DNA of 64,000 bases from CBFHSF01 sp965661055 (GCA_965661055.1 CBFICS010000011.1:1-64000); one strand, 5' to 3'. Shown: positions 52,368-62,066, numbered from the stretch's first letter. Program-made: numbers and translations. Notes: a model not told the origin generated them from the letters alone.

Positions 52368-55100
52368 ATGGATCGGTTTTCCTTCTTAGGAAGTGTACAC
52401 TCAGAATTTATTGATGAGTTATACCAGAAGTATCTTAAAAGTCCTGATTCTATAGAGCCCAGTTGGAGGGCTTTTTTTCAGGGGTATGACTTTTCACAAG
52501 AGCAGTATGGTGAATTTGACCTCAATGAGGTTTCAGGCGCAGTTCCTGAACAAATAAGAAAAGAATTTTTGGTTCTTAACCTGATTAACGGTTACAGAAC
52601 TCGAGGACACCTCTTTACTCAAACAAACCCTGTAAGGGCACGTAGAACGTATACTCCCACGCTAGACTTAGAAAATTTCGGACTCTCTAAAGACGATTTA
52701 GAAGTTGAATTTGAGGCAGGTCACGAAGTGGGCCTCAATACAAAGGCAACTCTTAGAGAAATCATTTCTCACTTAGAGGCTATTTATTGTAGGTCTATTG
52801 GTTCTGAGTATATGTATATCAGAAAACCAGAAGTGGTTTCTTGGATACAAAAGAAGTTACACAAAAACGACAATGCGCCTAGTTATTCAATTGACCAGAA
52901 GAAGCGCATTTTACATAAACTCAATGAGGCAGTTGCTTTTGAGAGTTTCTTGAATACTAAATTCGTTGGACAAAAACGATTTTCTATTGAAGGAGCGGAA
53001 TCATTAATTCCTGCGTTAGACTGCGCCATTCAAACGGCTTCAAATATTGGAGTGGAAGAGTTTGTGCTGGGGATGGCTCACCGCGGTAGACTTAATGTTT
53101 TAAGTAATATTTTCGGAAAGCCACAAAGAGAAATTTTTAGTGAGTTTGAAGGTAAGAGGTTTACTGATGATTCGTTTGACGGAGACGTAAAATATCACTT
53201 GGGTTACTCTACCAAAACTTCAAACCTAGAAGGTAAGCCTCTTAAGTTAAACCTATCGCCAAACCCTTCTCACCTTGAAGCGGTAAATCCTGTGGTAGAA
53301 GGAATAGCACGCGCAAAAATCAACAATGACTACAACGGTGACCAATCTAAGGTGATGCCTATTGTTATTCATGGTGATGCTGCCGTTGCAGGGCAAGGCG
53401 TAGTATATGAAACCATTCAGATGGAAACTCTAGAAGGGTACGCCACTGGAGGAACCCTTCATATTGTAATCAACAACCAAGTTGGATTTACAACGAATTA
53501 CTTAGACGCTAGGTCTTCAACCTATTGTACAGATGTTGCTAAGGTTATTTTGGCTCCTGTTCTCCATGTAAATGGTGACGACGTTGAAGCGGTATGTCAT
53601 GCGATAAACTTTGCCGTTGAGTATAGACAACAGTTCAAAAAAGATATTTTCATTGATTTGTTGTGCTACCGTAAGTACGGTCATAACGAAGGGGATGAAC
53701 CAAGATTTACTCAGCCTTTGCTTTATAAGGCCATTTCTAAACACGCCAACCCAAGAAAAATTTACAATGAAATCTTGCTTAAAGAAGGAGTTGTAGGGGA
53801 AGGGTTTTTAAAAGAAATGGAGAAAGAGTTCAAGTCTATGCTTGAGCTTGATTACGATGAGTCTAAAAAAATAGAAAAGAACAAGCTTACACCAATTCTT
53901 CAAGATGAGTGGCAAGGATTCAGTATTCCTCAGTACGGGAAGATTTTAGAATCGGTTGACACTTCTTTTGATAAGGGTAAGCTAGAAGGTATTGCCAAGG
54001 CAATCACAACACTTCCCGAAGGAAAGAATTACTTTAATAAAATTAAGAGGCTTCTCAAAGACAGACATTCAATGGTTTTTGAGTCCAATCAATTAGATTG
54101 GGGAATGGCAGAGCAATTGGCCTATGGTTCTCTTATTGCCGAAGGATTCAATATTAGAATTTCTGGGGAAGACGTTGAGCGTGGAACCTTCTCTCACAGA
54201 CATGCGGTGATCAAGGTAGAAGACTCTGAAGAAGAGATAATTCTTTTGAACCACATTCCAGGCAAAGAAGGTCGATTTGCGATTTACAACTCTTTGTTGA
54301 GTGAGTACGCAGTATTGGGCTTTGACTATGGTTATGCCATGGCATCGCCAAAAACACTTACCATTTGGGAAGCTCAGTTTGGCGATTTTGCCAACGGTGC
54401 CCAAATTATGATTGACCAGTTTATCGCTGCCGCGGAAGACAAATGGAAATTGCAAAACGGTTTAGTTATGCTTCTTCCTCATGGTTATGAAGGTCAAGGG
54501 GCAGAGCATTCAAGTGCCCGTTTAGAGCGCTTCTTGCAGTTGTGTGCTCAAGAAAACATTCAGGTGGCTAACGCGACGACTCCTGCAAACTTCTTCCACC
54601 TGTTGAGAAGACAGATGAAAAGAGATTTCAGAAAGCCGTTAGTGGTTATGTCTCCTAAGAGTTTATTGAGAAGCCCGAACTGTTTATCTCCACTAGAAGA
54701 TTTGGCAAGTGGAAGCTTCCAAGAAGTAATAGATCACCCCACGGCAGTGGCATATAAAGTTAAAAAGGTAGTTTTCTGTTCCGGTAAATTCTACTATGAT
54801 TTAGAAACAGAAAGGGTAAACCAAAAGGCTGAAGATGTAGCCATTGTAAGGCTTGAACAACTATACCCACTAGCCGTAAGTGAAATAGAAGAAATAATAG
54901 AAAAATATTCATCAGCAACCGAATGGATTTGGGCACAAGAAGAACCTGCCAACGCAGGCGCTTGGACCTATATTTTATGGCAGTTCCCTAAGCAACTTAC
55001 CTTGGTGTCTCCAAGCGCAAGTGCTTCTCCTGCAGCAGGTAGCCATCAAATGGCGATTGCTAGACATAATGAAACCATTCAACGCGTGTTTAAAATATAA
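52368..55100 (+). CDS. sucA: 2-oxoglutarate dehydrogenase E1 component
   Basis: SucA is the thiamine-diphosphate-dependent E1 of the TCA-cycle 2-oxoglutarate dehydrogenase, decarboxylating 2-oxoglutarate and passing succinyl to E2. The 910-residue protein begins MDRFSFLGSVHSEFIDELY, the E2-binding type N-terminus. It has MAHRGRLNVL near 234, the thiamine-diphosphate region with GDAAVAGQGVVYE, and EAQFGDFANGAQ in the transketolase part. It is full length. sucB follows after 15 bases. Confidence 0.96.
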   Translation: MDRFSFLGSVHSEFIDELYQKYLKSPDSIEPSWRAFFQGYDFSQEQYGEFDLNEVSGAVPEQIRKEFLVLNLINGYRTRGHLFTQTNPVRARRTYTPTLDLENFGLSKDDLEVEFEAGHEVGLNTKATLREIISHLEAIYCRSIGSEYMYIRKPEVVSWIQKKLHKNDNAPSYSIDQKKRILHKLNEAVAFESFLNTKFVGQKRFSIEGAESLIPALDCAIQTASNIGVEEFVLGMAHRGRLNVLSNIFGKPQREIFSEFEGKRFTDDSFDGDVKYHLGYSTKTSNLEGKPLKLNLSPNPSHLEAVNPVVEGIARAKINNDYNGDQSKVMPIVIHGDAAVAGQGVVYETIQMETLEGYATGGTLHIVINNQVGFTTNYLDARSSTYCTDVAKVILAPVLHVNGDDVEAVCHAINFAVEYRQQFKKDIFIDLLCYRKYGHNEGDEPRFTQPLLYKAISKHANPRKIYNEILLKEGVVGEGFLKEMEKEFKSMLELDYDESKKIEKNKLTPILQDEWQGFSIPQYGKILESVDTSFDKGKLEGIAKAITTLPEGKNYFNKIKRLLKDRHSMVFESNQLDWGMAEQLAYGSLIAEGFNIRISGEDVERGTFSHRHAVIKVEDSEEEIILLNHIPGKEGRFAIYNSLLSEYAVLGFDYGYAMASPKTLTIWEAQFGDFANGAQIMIDQFIAAAEDKWKLQNGLVMLLPHGYEGQGAEHSSARLERFLQLCAQENIQVANATTPANFFHLLRRQMKRDFRKPLVVMSPKSLLRSPNCLSPLEDLASGSFQEVIDHPTAVAYKVKKVVFCSGKFYYDLETERVNQKAEDVAIVRLEQLYPLAVSEIEEIIEKYSSATEWIWAQEEPANAGAWTYILWQFPKQLTLVSPSASASPAAGSHQMAIARHNETIQRVFKI

Positions 55101-55115
55101 TATAACGAAGTAGTT

Positions 55116-56315
55116 ATGATACTTGAAATGAAAGTCCCGTCTCCGGGAGAGTCAATCTCAGAAGTTGAAATCGCATCATGGTTAGTAAGTGATGGTGACT
55201 ATGTTGAGAAAGATCAAGAAATCGCAGAAATTGATTCTGATAAAGCAACACTTGCGCTTCCAGCAGAAGAAAGTGGTGTAATTAAATTACTTGTTGAAGA
55301 CGGAGAAACCGTTCAAGTAGGGCAAGTGGTTTGTACCATTGATATGGATGCAAAAGGAGAGGCAAAACCTGCCGCTAAGAAAGAAGAAGCTCCTTCTCCT
55401 AATCCAATGCCCTCTGAAAAAAGTGAACCTTCAAAGTCATCTTACGCTACAGGAACTCCATCTCCAGCGGCAGCGAAAATGATGGATGAGTCTGGAGTGA
55501 AGAATGTTACGGGTACGGGTAAAGATGGTCGTATCACCAAAGCGGATGTAATAGATGCAGTGGCGTCTATGGGATCGGCAGGAAACGGCGTTAGAACGTC
55601 AAACCGCGTTAAGATGACTTCGTTGAGAAGAAAATTAGCTGAGCGCTTAGTAAGTGTTAAGAATGAAACGGCTATGCTTACAACCTTTAACGAGGTTGAC
55701 ATGAAGCCGATTTTTGACCTTAGAAAAAAATATAAGGCAGACTTTGCTGAAAAGCACGGAGTAGGTCTAGGATTTATGTCTTTCTTCACCTTGGCAGTAG
55801 TTCATGCTTTAAAAGAGTTTCCTCAAGTGAACTCAATGATAGACGGTAATGAACTAGAAACGTTTGACTACAACGATATTAGTATTGCAGTTAGCGGACC
55901 GAAAGGGCTTATGGTTCCTGTAATTAGAAATGCTGAAAACATGTCTTTTGCAGGCGTTGAGAAAGAAGTAAAAAGATTGGCTACCAAGGTTAGAGATGGT
56001 AAAATTACCATTGATGAAATGACAGGTGGAACGTTTACCATTACCAATGGTGGGGTATTCGGTTCAATGCTTTCTACGCCAATTATCAACCCTCCACAAA
56101 GTGCTATCTTAGGAATGCACAACATCGTTGAGCGTCCGGTAGCTATAGACGGTAAAGTAGAAATTCGTCCAATTATGTACGTAGCTCTTTCTTATGATCA
56201 CCGTGTTATTGATGGAAGAGAGTCTGTTGGTTCTTTAGTTGCGATTAAAAATGCACTAGAGAATCCTGAAGAGATTCTAATGAATGGAGATGCTAAAAAG
56301 GCGTTAGGGCTTTAA
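55116..56315 (+). CDS. sucB: Dihydrolipoamide succinyltransferase (2-oxoglutarate dehydrogenase E2)
   Basis: The 399-residue protein has one lipoyl domain (about 3-76) with lipoyl lysine K43 in EIDSDKATL, a proline/alanine-rich linker, an E1/E3-binding domain (about 112-150) and the catalytic domain with H362 and D366 in SYDHRVIDGRE. It transfers succinyl from lipoamide to CoA. It follows sucA directly; the E3 gene lpd is not in the window. Confidence 0.96.
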   Translation: MILEMKVPSPGESISEVEIASWLVSDGDYVEKDQEIAEIDSDKATLALPAEESGVIKLLVEDGETVQVGQVVCTIDMDAKGEAKPAAKKEEAPSPNPMPSEKSEPSKSSYATGTPSPAAAKMMDESGVKNVTGTGKDGRITKADVIDAVASMGSAGNGVRTSNRVKMTSLRRKLAERLVSVKNETAMLTTFNEVDMKPIFDLRKKYKADFAEKHGVGLGFMSFFTLAVVHALKEFPQVNSMIDGNELETFDYNDISIAVSGPKGLMVPVIRNAENMSFAGVEKEVKRLATKVRDGKITIDEMTGGTFTITNGGVFGSMLSTPIINPPQSAILGMHNIVERPVAIDGKVEIRPIMYVALSYDHRVIDGRESVGSLVAIKNALENPEEILMNGDAKKALGL

Positions 56316-56334
56316 TCACCCGATCTCATAAATT

Positions 56335-56367
56335 AAAAAAGGGCTGCCAATGGCAGCCCTTTTTTTA
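56335..56367. terminator. Terminator after sucB
   Basis: The stem GGGCTGCC/GGCAGCCC with loop AAT is flanked by A6 and T7. It can also stop the convergent gene at 56365-57192. Confidence 0.9.
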
Positions 56368-57192
56368 TAGTACAATTTCTCGTTCCATCTCAATTTTACC
56401 GTCCACAATTAACCGCGCATAAAGCGTTTGCCCCTCGTATTCTAAGGGATTGAAACTGTATTCTACTTTGTGTTTTCCTTTAAAGGTTTGTTCTTCAAAA
56501 ATCTCTTGAAGTACAATTCCATTAGAATTAAAAAGGGCTACATGAGTTTTGTGCGGATGTGAGAATGAAAAACTAAAAAATCCTTTAAAAGACGCCTTTC
56601 TAGTTTTTCTTGGGGCCTCAATTTCTGGATTTTCAGTAGAGAGGGGTGGTAGGTTTCTGATTGATCTTACGTAGTTGATAGATTCTAGTCTCTCGGGCGC
56701 TTCCTCCCAAAAGAAACGTTCGGGCTCTTCCAGCGACCAAATCAGTTCCTGTCCAAATACCCCGTCAATTTTTTTGTCTGCCATGTGCTTTGCAATAGAA
56801 GCGTATTGTTGGCTATGGGCTCCTAAAGTATATACAGACTCGGTTTTTGGGGCAGGATTATTAGGTTGAATACACATCGAAGAAATATTGAAAACCTTTT
56901 TTTCATTGGGTAGCAATTCGCATATCAAGTCCTCCGTAACCACCAAGTCTTGCTCATGGGGGGTATGGAATAGTTGTCCGCCGTTTAGGTGAATAGCTAG
57001 GTTCTTCTTTGTCGTATTCGTTAAGGTTATGGCCAAGGGCTTGGTGTAATGCGTGAATTCAGAATTTCCTGAAATGTTCGCTTGTATGAGCTTTTGCTTC
57101 AACGCAACCTCTAGGGTAAGGGGTTTGGTTTTACTAGGAACAAAAGCATAGGTTAGTGCTAGAACAACCAACAACAGAATTGACTTTTTCAT
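56365..57192 (-). CDS. Exported protein of unknown function, 275 residues
   Basis: The signal peptide is about 1-18. The middle shows beta-strands with LHLNGGQLF-type and ITLTNTTKKNLAI segments like an immunoglobulin-like domain, with CIQPNNPAP, and then a helical stretch (about 130-190) with FFWEEAPERLESINY. The last 70 residues, ALFNSNGIVLQEIFEEQ to REIVL, recall FlgD-like Ig or a type IX sorting domain. I do not recognise the whole protein. Its end lies within the terminator region of sucB. Confidence 0.65.
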   Translation of the reverse strand: MKKSILLLVVLALTYAFVPSKTKPLTLEVALKQKLIQANISGNSEFTHYTKPLAITLTNTTKKNLAIHLNGGQLFHTPHEQDLVVTEDLICELLPNEKKVFNISSMCIQPNNPAPKTESVYTLGAHSQQYASIAKHMADKKIDGVFGQELIWSLEEPERFFWEEAPERLESINYVRSIRNLPPLSTENPEIEAPRKTRKASFKGFFSFSFSHPHKTHVALFNSNGIVLQEIFEEQTFKGKHKVEYSFNPLEYEGQTLYARLIVDGKIEMEREIVL

Positions 57193-57267
57193 AGGTGAGG
57201 TTTTATAGGAACAACGAAATTTACATCTTTTAATTATATCTCAATTTAGATTCTACATCTTTGCAGA

Positions 57268-58041
57268 ATGAAGTGGATTGATACGCATGCGCATTTATAC
57301 CTCGATAAATTTCAGGATGATTTGGACGAGGTTTTTCAAAGGATGAAAACGGAAGGAGTTGACAAGGTCTTTTTGCCCAATATTGATTTAAATTCCCTTC
57401 CGGGGATGATGAAGCTTGTGGATGATTATCCTGAGGTTGCTTATCCCATGATTGGACTCCACCCATGTGATGTGAAAGAAAATTACCAGGAAGTGCTCAG
57501 CGAGTTGAAAGCCTTTTATTTAAACCAACCTGAGCGATTTATTGCAGTGGGAGAAATTGGAATTGACTTGTATTGGGATCAGTCGACCTTGAAAATTCAA
57601 ATGGATGCTTTTGTTGAGCAAATCTCATGGGCTAAACAATGGGGATTGCCCATAGTAATTCACTGTAGAGATAGTTTTGATGAGATTTTTGAGGTGCTAG
57701 AAAGTGAAAAGTCGCCCGAGTTATATGGAGTATTGCACTGTTTTACCGGCGACGAAAACCAGGCCAGAAAGGCTATAGATCTCAATATGAAATTGGGGAT
57801 TGGTGGTGTGGCTACATTTAAAAATGGAGGATTAGACAAGGCGTTAAAAAACATTCCAATAGAAGAAATGGTAGTAGAAACAGACAGTCCGTTTCTCGCT
57901 CCAACACCCTACCGCGGAAAGAGAAATGAATCTTCGTACATTCCATTAATAGGTAGTAAATTAGCGGAAATAACCGGCCGAAGAATTGAGGAGGTCGCCG
58001 AAATAACCACTCAAAACGCAAAGCGTATCTTTAACATATGA
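57268..58041 (+). CDS. TatD family hydrolase
   Basis: The 257-residue metal-dependent hydrolase has DTHAHLYLDKF (5-15) with H7 and H9, GEIGIDLYWD, HCRDS, HCFTG and ETDSPFLAPTPYRGKRNE. All ligands are present. TatD enzymes are 3'-5' DNA exonucleases or related hydrolases in the cytoplasm. The stop overlaps the start of the asparaginase gene by four bases (ATGA), so both are co-translated. Confidence 0.92.
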   Translation: MKWIDTHAHLYLDKFQDDLDEVFQRMKTEGVDKVFLPNIDLNSLPGMMKLVDDYPEVAYPMIGLHPCDVKENYQEVLSELKAFYLNQPERFIAVGEIGIDLYWDQSTLKIQMDAFVEQISWAKQWGLPIVIHCRDSFDEIFEVLESEKSPELYGVLHCFTGDENQARKAIDLNMKLGIGGVATFKNGGLDKALKNIPIEEMVVETDSPFLAPTPYRGKRNESSYIPLIGSKLAEITGRRIEEVAEITTQNAKRIFNI

Positions 58042-59069
58042 ATTCCCAAAAAAAGATAGTTTTAATCTATACTGGAGGAACCATAGGGATGGTTCAAGAT
58101 ACTGAAACCGGCGTATTAAAGCCGTTTGATTTTACTCATCTCTTTGAAAAAATACCCGAGTTAAACACCTTGGGCATTGAATTCGAAATTGAGTCATTTA
58201 GTCCGCCGATAGACAGTTCAAATATGGACATTGAACATTGGCAGCAAATTATTGAAACCATTGAAAAGTGGTATGATGTTGCCGATGGATTTGTTGTTTT
58301 GCACGGCTCAGACACCATGGCCTTTACGTCTTCAGCCTTGAGTTTTGCCTTTGAGAACCTCAATAAACCCATTGTCCTTACCGGGTCGCAGCTTCCCATC
58401 GGAATTTTGCGCAGTGATGCCAGAGAGAATTTGATTACCGCCATAGAGATTGCCAGCGCTACCCATGAAAACGGCAAGCCCATAGTGCCAGAGGTATGTA
58501 TTTACTTTGAATATGATTTGTACCGCGGCAATAGAGTTTTCAAGTACAGTTCCGAAGACTTTGAAGCCTTTCAATCTCCTAACTATCCCGTTCTTGCAGA
58601 AGCGGGTGTGAATTTATTGTTTAATCATTCTGCCATTGACATGGGAGGTAATGGGCCATTGAAAATTCACAAGGATTTTAGTGGGAGTGTTTCTGTATTG
58701 AGATTGTTTCCTGGAATGACCCAAGAATACGTTACCTACTGTCTTCAGAATCCAGAAATGGAGGGATTGATTTTACTCACCTATGGTGCCGGAAATGCCC
58801 CCATGCAAGCGTGGTTTTCTCAAGCGTTAAAATCGGCCATTGAAAATGGCGTGGTTGTTGTTAATGTTACCCAATGTATTAGTGGGGGAGTTTCTCAAAA
58901 GAAATATGAAGTAGGTGAGCACCTCGATAAAATTGGTGTTTTAAGTGGAGGTGATTTAACTTTTGAAGCAGCTATTACTAAAATGATGCACCTTATTGGA
59001 CAAGGGTTCAAAGGTGATGCGTTAAGAAATCGTTATCAATTGAATTTACGCGGTGAGTTAACTCTTTGA
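58038..59069 (+). CDS. ansA: Type I L-asparaginase
   Basis: The enzyme deaminates asparagine to aspartate. The 343-residue protein has the first catalytic threonine in YTGGTIG (11-17) and HGSDTMAF (89-96) with D92 and T93, then QLPIGILRSDARENLITA. No signal peptide is seen, so it is the cytoplasmic type. It follows tatD and is separated from tRNA-Ser by 167 bases. Confidence 0.93.
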   Translation: MNSQKKIVLIYTGGTIGMVQDTETGVLKPFDFTHLFEKIPELNTLGIEFEIESFSPPIDSSNMDIEHWQQIIETIEKWYDVADGFVVLHGSDTMAFTSSALSFAFENLNKPIVLTGSQLPIGILRSDARENLITAIEIASATHENGKPIVPEVCIYFEYDLYRGNRVFKYSSEDFEAFQSPNYPVLAEAGVNLLFNHSAIDMGGNGPLKIHKDFSGSVSVLRLFPGMTQEYVTYCLQNPEMEGLILLTYGAGNAPMQAWFSQALKSAIENGVVVVNVTQCISGGVSQKKYEVGEHLDKIGVLSGGDLTFEAAITKMMHLIGQGFKGDALRNRYQLNLRGELTL

Positions 59070-59236
59070 TAAAACGTAGAGTTTTTATTGTTGTGGTTTG
59101 TAATTCAACAGGTTATAAAATTGGATAAAAAATATAGCATCACAGAAAATCCTTCGATTGAAAATCACATTTTTTCAACGGATTATTTTTTGTAATTTGG
59201 CGCCCCGTACACGCTATTTATAGCGATTATTGGAAT

Positions 59237-59323
59237 GGAGAGGTGCATGAGTGGTTGAAATGGCATGCCTGGAAAGCATGTGTACGGGCAACCGTACCGA
59301 GGGTTCGAATCCCTCTCTCTCCG
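59237..59323 (+). tRNA. tRNA-Ser (anticodon GGA)
   Basis: The 87-base sequence folds as a type II tRNA. The acceptor stem is GGAGAGG/TCTCTCC with discriminator G, the anticodon stem CATGC/GCATG with loop CTGGAAA (anticodon GGA), a long variable arm (GTACGGGCAACCGTAC-type), and the T-stem GAGGG/CCCTC. It reads TCC and TCT. CCA is not encoded. It lies in the leader region of the ExbB gene. Confidence 0.95.
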
Positions 59324-59378
59324 CGGTTATTAAAAAAGAGTGTTAATTAATTAGAGATAAAAACAAACACGTTACACC

Positions 59379-60209
59379 ATGAAAAAGGTACTATCGTTAA
59401 TGCTTATTACAGGCATGATCACATTTGGCGGATCAAACCTTTATGCTTCTGAACAAGATTCTACTGAGACAACTCAAGTTGATTCAACTGTGGCTCAAGA
59501 AGAAACGGCTGCTCCAGCAACTGAAGAAGTAAACAAAGAAGAAGTTAAAAAAACTGAAGAGGTTGTTGACAAACCATTTACAGAGGTTTTAAAACAAAAG
59601 TTTATTGAAGGGGGTGCCGGATTTATGGGTATCGTACTTGTGGTTTTGATTTTAGGTTTAGCAATTGCTATTGAAAGAATCTTATACTTGACTTTCTCTA
59701 TCAGCAACAATGAAAAACTTTTGAAGAAGGTTGAAGACGCTCTTAACAACGGCGGAATTGAGGCTGCGAAAGAAGCTTGTCGTTCTGAAAGAGGTCCAGT
59801 AGCCACTATTTTCTATGAAGGTCTTGATCACTACGATGAAGGAATTGATATGGTAGATAAGTCTATCGTAGCTTCTGGTTCTGTAGAGAACGGCAAACTA
59901 GAAAAAGGTATCAGCTGGTTATCTTTATTTATCGCCTTGGCTCCAATGCTTGGTTTCATGGGTACGGTAATTGGTATGATCGAAGCATTCGACGCGATTG
60001 AAGCAGCGGGTGATATTTCTCCATCATTGGTAGCAGCGGGTATTAAAGTAGCACTTTTAACAACCGTATTCGGTTTGATCGCTGCGATTATCCTTCAGAT
60101 TTTCTACAACTTAATTGTAGCAATGATTGATAATATCGTTATCAAAATGGAAGATGCTTCTATTTCCTTCATGGATCTATTGGTAGACTTCGGTAAAAAA
60201 AATAAATAA
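59379..60209 (+). CDS. MotA/TolQ/ExbB proton channel family protein
   Basis: This is the channel subunit of an energy-transducing inner membrane complex, like ExbB. The 276-residue protein has a signal-like N-terminal segment (1-24), a glutamate/threonine-rich stretch (about 25-65), a first membrane helix (about 82-104), a cytoplasmic loop and two more helices (about 181-203 and 224-250). LAPMLGFMGTVIGMIEAF is the family signature. The operon with a small membrane protein and two ExbD genes is typical for Bacteroidota. It can energise TonB-dependent transport or another process. The N-terminal extension is an oddity. Confidence 0.92.
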   Translation: MKKVLSLMLITGMITFGGSNLYASEQDSTETTQVDSTVAQEETAAPATEEVNKEEVKKTEEVVDKPFTEVLKQKFIEGGAGFMGIVLVVLILGLAIAIERILYLTFSISNNEKLLKKVEDALNNGGIEAAKEACRSERGPVATIFYEGLDHYDEGIDMVDKSIVASGSVENGKLEKGISWLSLFIALAPMLGFMGTVIGMIEAFDAIEAAGDISPSLVAAGIKVALLTTVFGLIAAIILQIFYNLIVAMIDNIVIKMEDASISFMDLLVDFGKKNK

Positions 60210-60272
60210 TTAATACGGATTTTGCCTTCTCTGATACTTTTCAGGGAAGGCGATTCGTTAATCCAAAAGAAT

Positions 60273-60704
60273 ATGAATCAAGAAGTTTTGAATAAAGTCT
60301 TCGTTGGGCTTCGCCTTTTGCTTATTGCTATTGCAGCAGTTATGCTTATCGTTCTTTACATGGCAGAACCAGGTTCAGAAGGGGAAGGTGGAATTTCAGG
60401 AACACTTGTTAATTACGGACTTTTTCTTACCGTTATTACAGCCGTTATTGGTGTGTTTTCTGCCGGATTCTCTATCGCAATTAATCCTACAGGGATTAAA
60501 AACGTATTGATCGGACTAGGAGCATTTGTGGTAATTATCGGATTGTCATATGTTCTTGCTGATGGTTCTGATTTTGAAAAGTACAAGGAGGTAACCGAAG
60601 ACACTTCTAAAATGGTGAGTATGGGACTAAACATGTTCTATATCACAGGATTATTAGCATTGTTAAGTGTAGTTTACTCAGCTGTAGCAAGAATCTTTAA
60701 GTAA
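60273..60704 (+). CDS. Small membrane protein of the ExbB/ExbD operon, 143 residues
   Basis: Four hydrophobic segments are visible (about 12-30, 48-70, 76-95, 118-138), with a short acidic region near 98-112 (DFEKYKEVTED). It is not a recognised transporter. Its place between ExbB and two ExbD genes is conserved in Bacteroidota, so it is likely part of the same complex. An in-frame start at 60222 would add 17 residues, but ATG 60273 fits the membrane-protein start better. Confidence 0.75.
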   Translation: MNQEVLNKVFVGLRLLLIAIAAVMLIVLYMAEPGSEGEGGISGTLVNYGLFLTVITAVIGVFSAGFSIAINPTGIKNVLIGLGAFVVIIGLSYVLADGSDFEKYKEVTEDTSKMVSMGLNMFYITGLLALLSVVYSAVARIFK

Positions 60705-60710
60705 GAAAAC

Positions 60711-61283
60711 ATGGCAAGAAATAAAAGGGCAATACCGGAGATTAACGCAGGGTCTATGGCAGACATTGCCTTCTTGCTATTAATCTTCTTCCTTGTAACA
60801 ACCACTATGGATGTTGACAAGGGTATTAACAGAAAACTTCCCGCATGGGAAGAGGAGCCTCCCCAGGAAAACAATGATAAAGTAAAAGAGAAAAACATCT
60901 TTACGGTTTTGGTGAACTCTAATGACCAACTTTTAGTAGAGGAAGACTATTTAGGTCTTGATCAACTAAGAAGAAAGGCAAAGGAGTTTATTAATAACAA
61001 TGGAGATGGCTCCTGTGATCAATGTACGGGGTTTAGAGATCCAAAATCTTCTGACAATCCTAAAAAAGCGATTATTTCATTGCAAAATGACAGAGGTACC
61101 TCTTACGACATGTACATTCGTGTGCAAAACGAATTGGTGGCCGCCTACACTGAATTGCGTAATGAGTTAGCTCAACGCCTATACGGTAAGTCATATGAAG
61201 AATGTGGTGCCGAGGCTCAAGATTTTATTAAAGAAGTTTATCCTCAGATTTTATCTGAAGCTGAACCGTTAAACTTAGGATAA
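60711..61283 (+). CDS. ExbD/TolR-type biopolymer transport protein (first)
   Basis: ExbD pairs with ExbB to use the proton gradient. The 190-residue protein has a membrane helix (about 17-32) with the conserved aspartate D18 in AGSMADIAFLLLIFFLVT. The periplasmic domain follows and contains a C102-x2-C105 pair (SCDQCTGFRD) and another cysteine near 162. It starts seven bases after the small membrane gene. The CxxC pair is unusual for ExbD. Confidence 0.9.
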   Translation: MARNKRAIPEINAGSMADIAFLLLIFFLVTTTMDVDKGINRKLPAWEEEPPQENNDKVKEKNIFTVLVNSNDQLLVEEDYLGLDQLRRKAKEFINNNGDGSCDQCTGFRDPKSSDNPKKAIISLQNDRGTSYDMYIRVQNELVAAYTELRNELAQRLYGKSYEECGAEAQDFIKEVYPQILSEAEPLNLG

Positions 61284-61285
61284 AG

Positions 61286-61777
61286 ATGGGACACTTAGTT
61301 AAAAAGAAAAAGAAGGAATTGCCACCGGTAAGTACCGCCTCGCTTCCTGATATTGTATTTATGCTTTTGTTCTTCTTTATGGTTACTACGGTAATGAGAG
61401 AAGTTGACTTAAAGGTTGAAAACAGTAAACCTTTAGCTACCGAAATTCAGAAGCTTGAAAGAAAGTCTTTGGTTACGTATATCTACGCCGGTGCTCCTAA
61501 AAAGAAGTATCGTGAAATTCTTGGGGATCAGCCTAAACTTCAATTAAACGATAAGTTTGCGAGAATTGAAGACGTAGGACCTTTTGTAATTGAAGAAAGA
61601 GAAGCAATTAATGAAGCGGAACGTCCGTTGATGACCGTGTCTATTAAGGCTGATAAAAAAGTAAAAATGGGTCTTATTTCTGATATTAAGCAGGAATTGA
61701 GAAAAGCCCAAGCGTTAAAAATTAATTATTCCTCCACACCAGCAGCATCTGCTGACGAGATTTATAAGAATTTTTAA
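61286..61777 (+). CDS. ExbD/TolR-type biopolymer transport protein (second)
   Basis: The 163-residue protein has a lysine-rich N-terminus (LVKKKKKELPP), a helix (about 20-37) with D22 in ASLPDIVFMLLFFFMVTT, and a shorter periplasmic domain. It starts two bases after the previous stop. Pairs of different ExbD proteins in one operon are usual in Bacteroidota and may form mixed dimers. Confidence 0.9.
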   Translation: MGHLVKKKKKELPPVSTASLPDIVFMLLFFFMVTTVMREVDLKVENSKPLATEIQKLERKSLVTYIYAGAPKKKYREILGDQPKLQLNDKFARIEDVGPFVIEEREAINEAERPLMTVSIKADKKVKMGLISDIKQELRKAQALKINYSSTPAASADEIYKNF

Positions 61778-61800
61778 TAGAATCTATAAGTTATTGAAAA

Positions 61801-61828
61801 GCCCTGAGTTGTACTCAGGGCTTTTTTG
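61801..61828 (+). terminator. Terminator of the ExbB/ExbD operon
   Basis: The stem GCCCTGAGT/ACTCAGGGC with loop TGT is followed by six T. It lies 23 bases after the last ExbD stop and shares its GCCCTGAG stem with the terminator at 22290-22310. Confidence 0.88.
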
Positions 61829-62040
61829 TTTTAGGGCATTATAAGCCTTTTGGGATGAGGAGGTTCTGTTTCCATATAACTACATAGCTCACTGTCTATT
61901 AGCTCGTTAAACACGATTTATTGTCCTTTTACAAGCCAATTTCTTACTAGGTTAATCGTTTTTCCTATGTGATTTGTGATTCAGTAGTGTTTATCGGTAG
62001 TACAATTAGAAGTTTGCATTGCTAAAACAAACACCATAAA

Positions 62041-62066
62041 AAAAGGGAGGCGTATTGCCTCCCTTA
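62041..62066 (-). terminator. Terminator of the M43 protease gene
   Basis: The stem GGGAGGC/GCCTCCC with a five-base loop is followed by seven T on the minus strand (A run at 62038-62044). It lies 20 bases after the protease stop. Confidence 0.85.
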
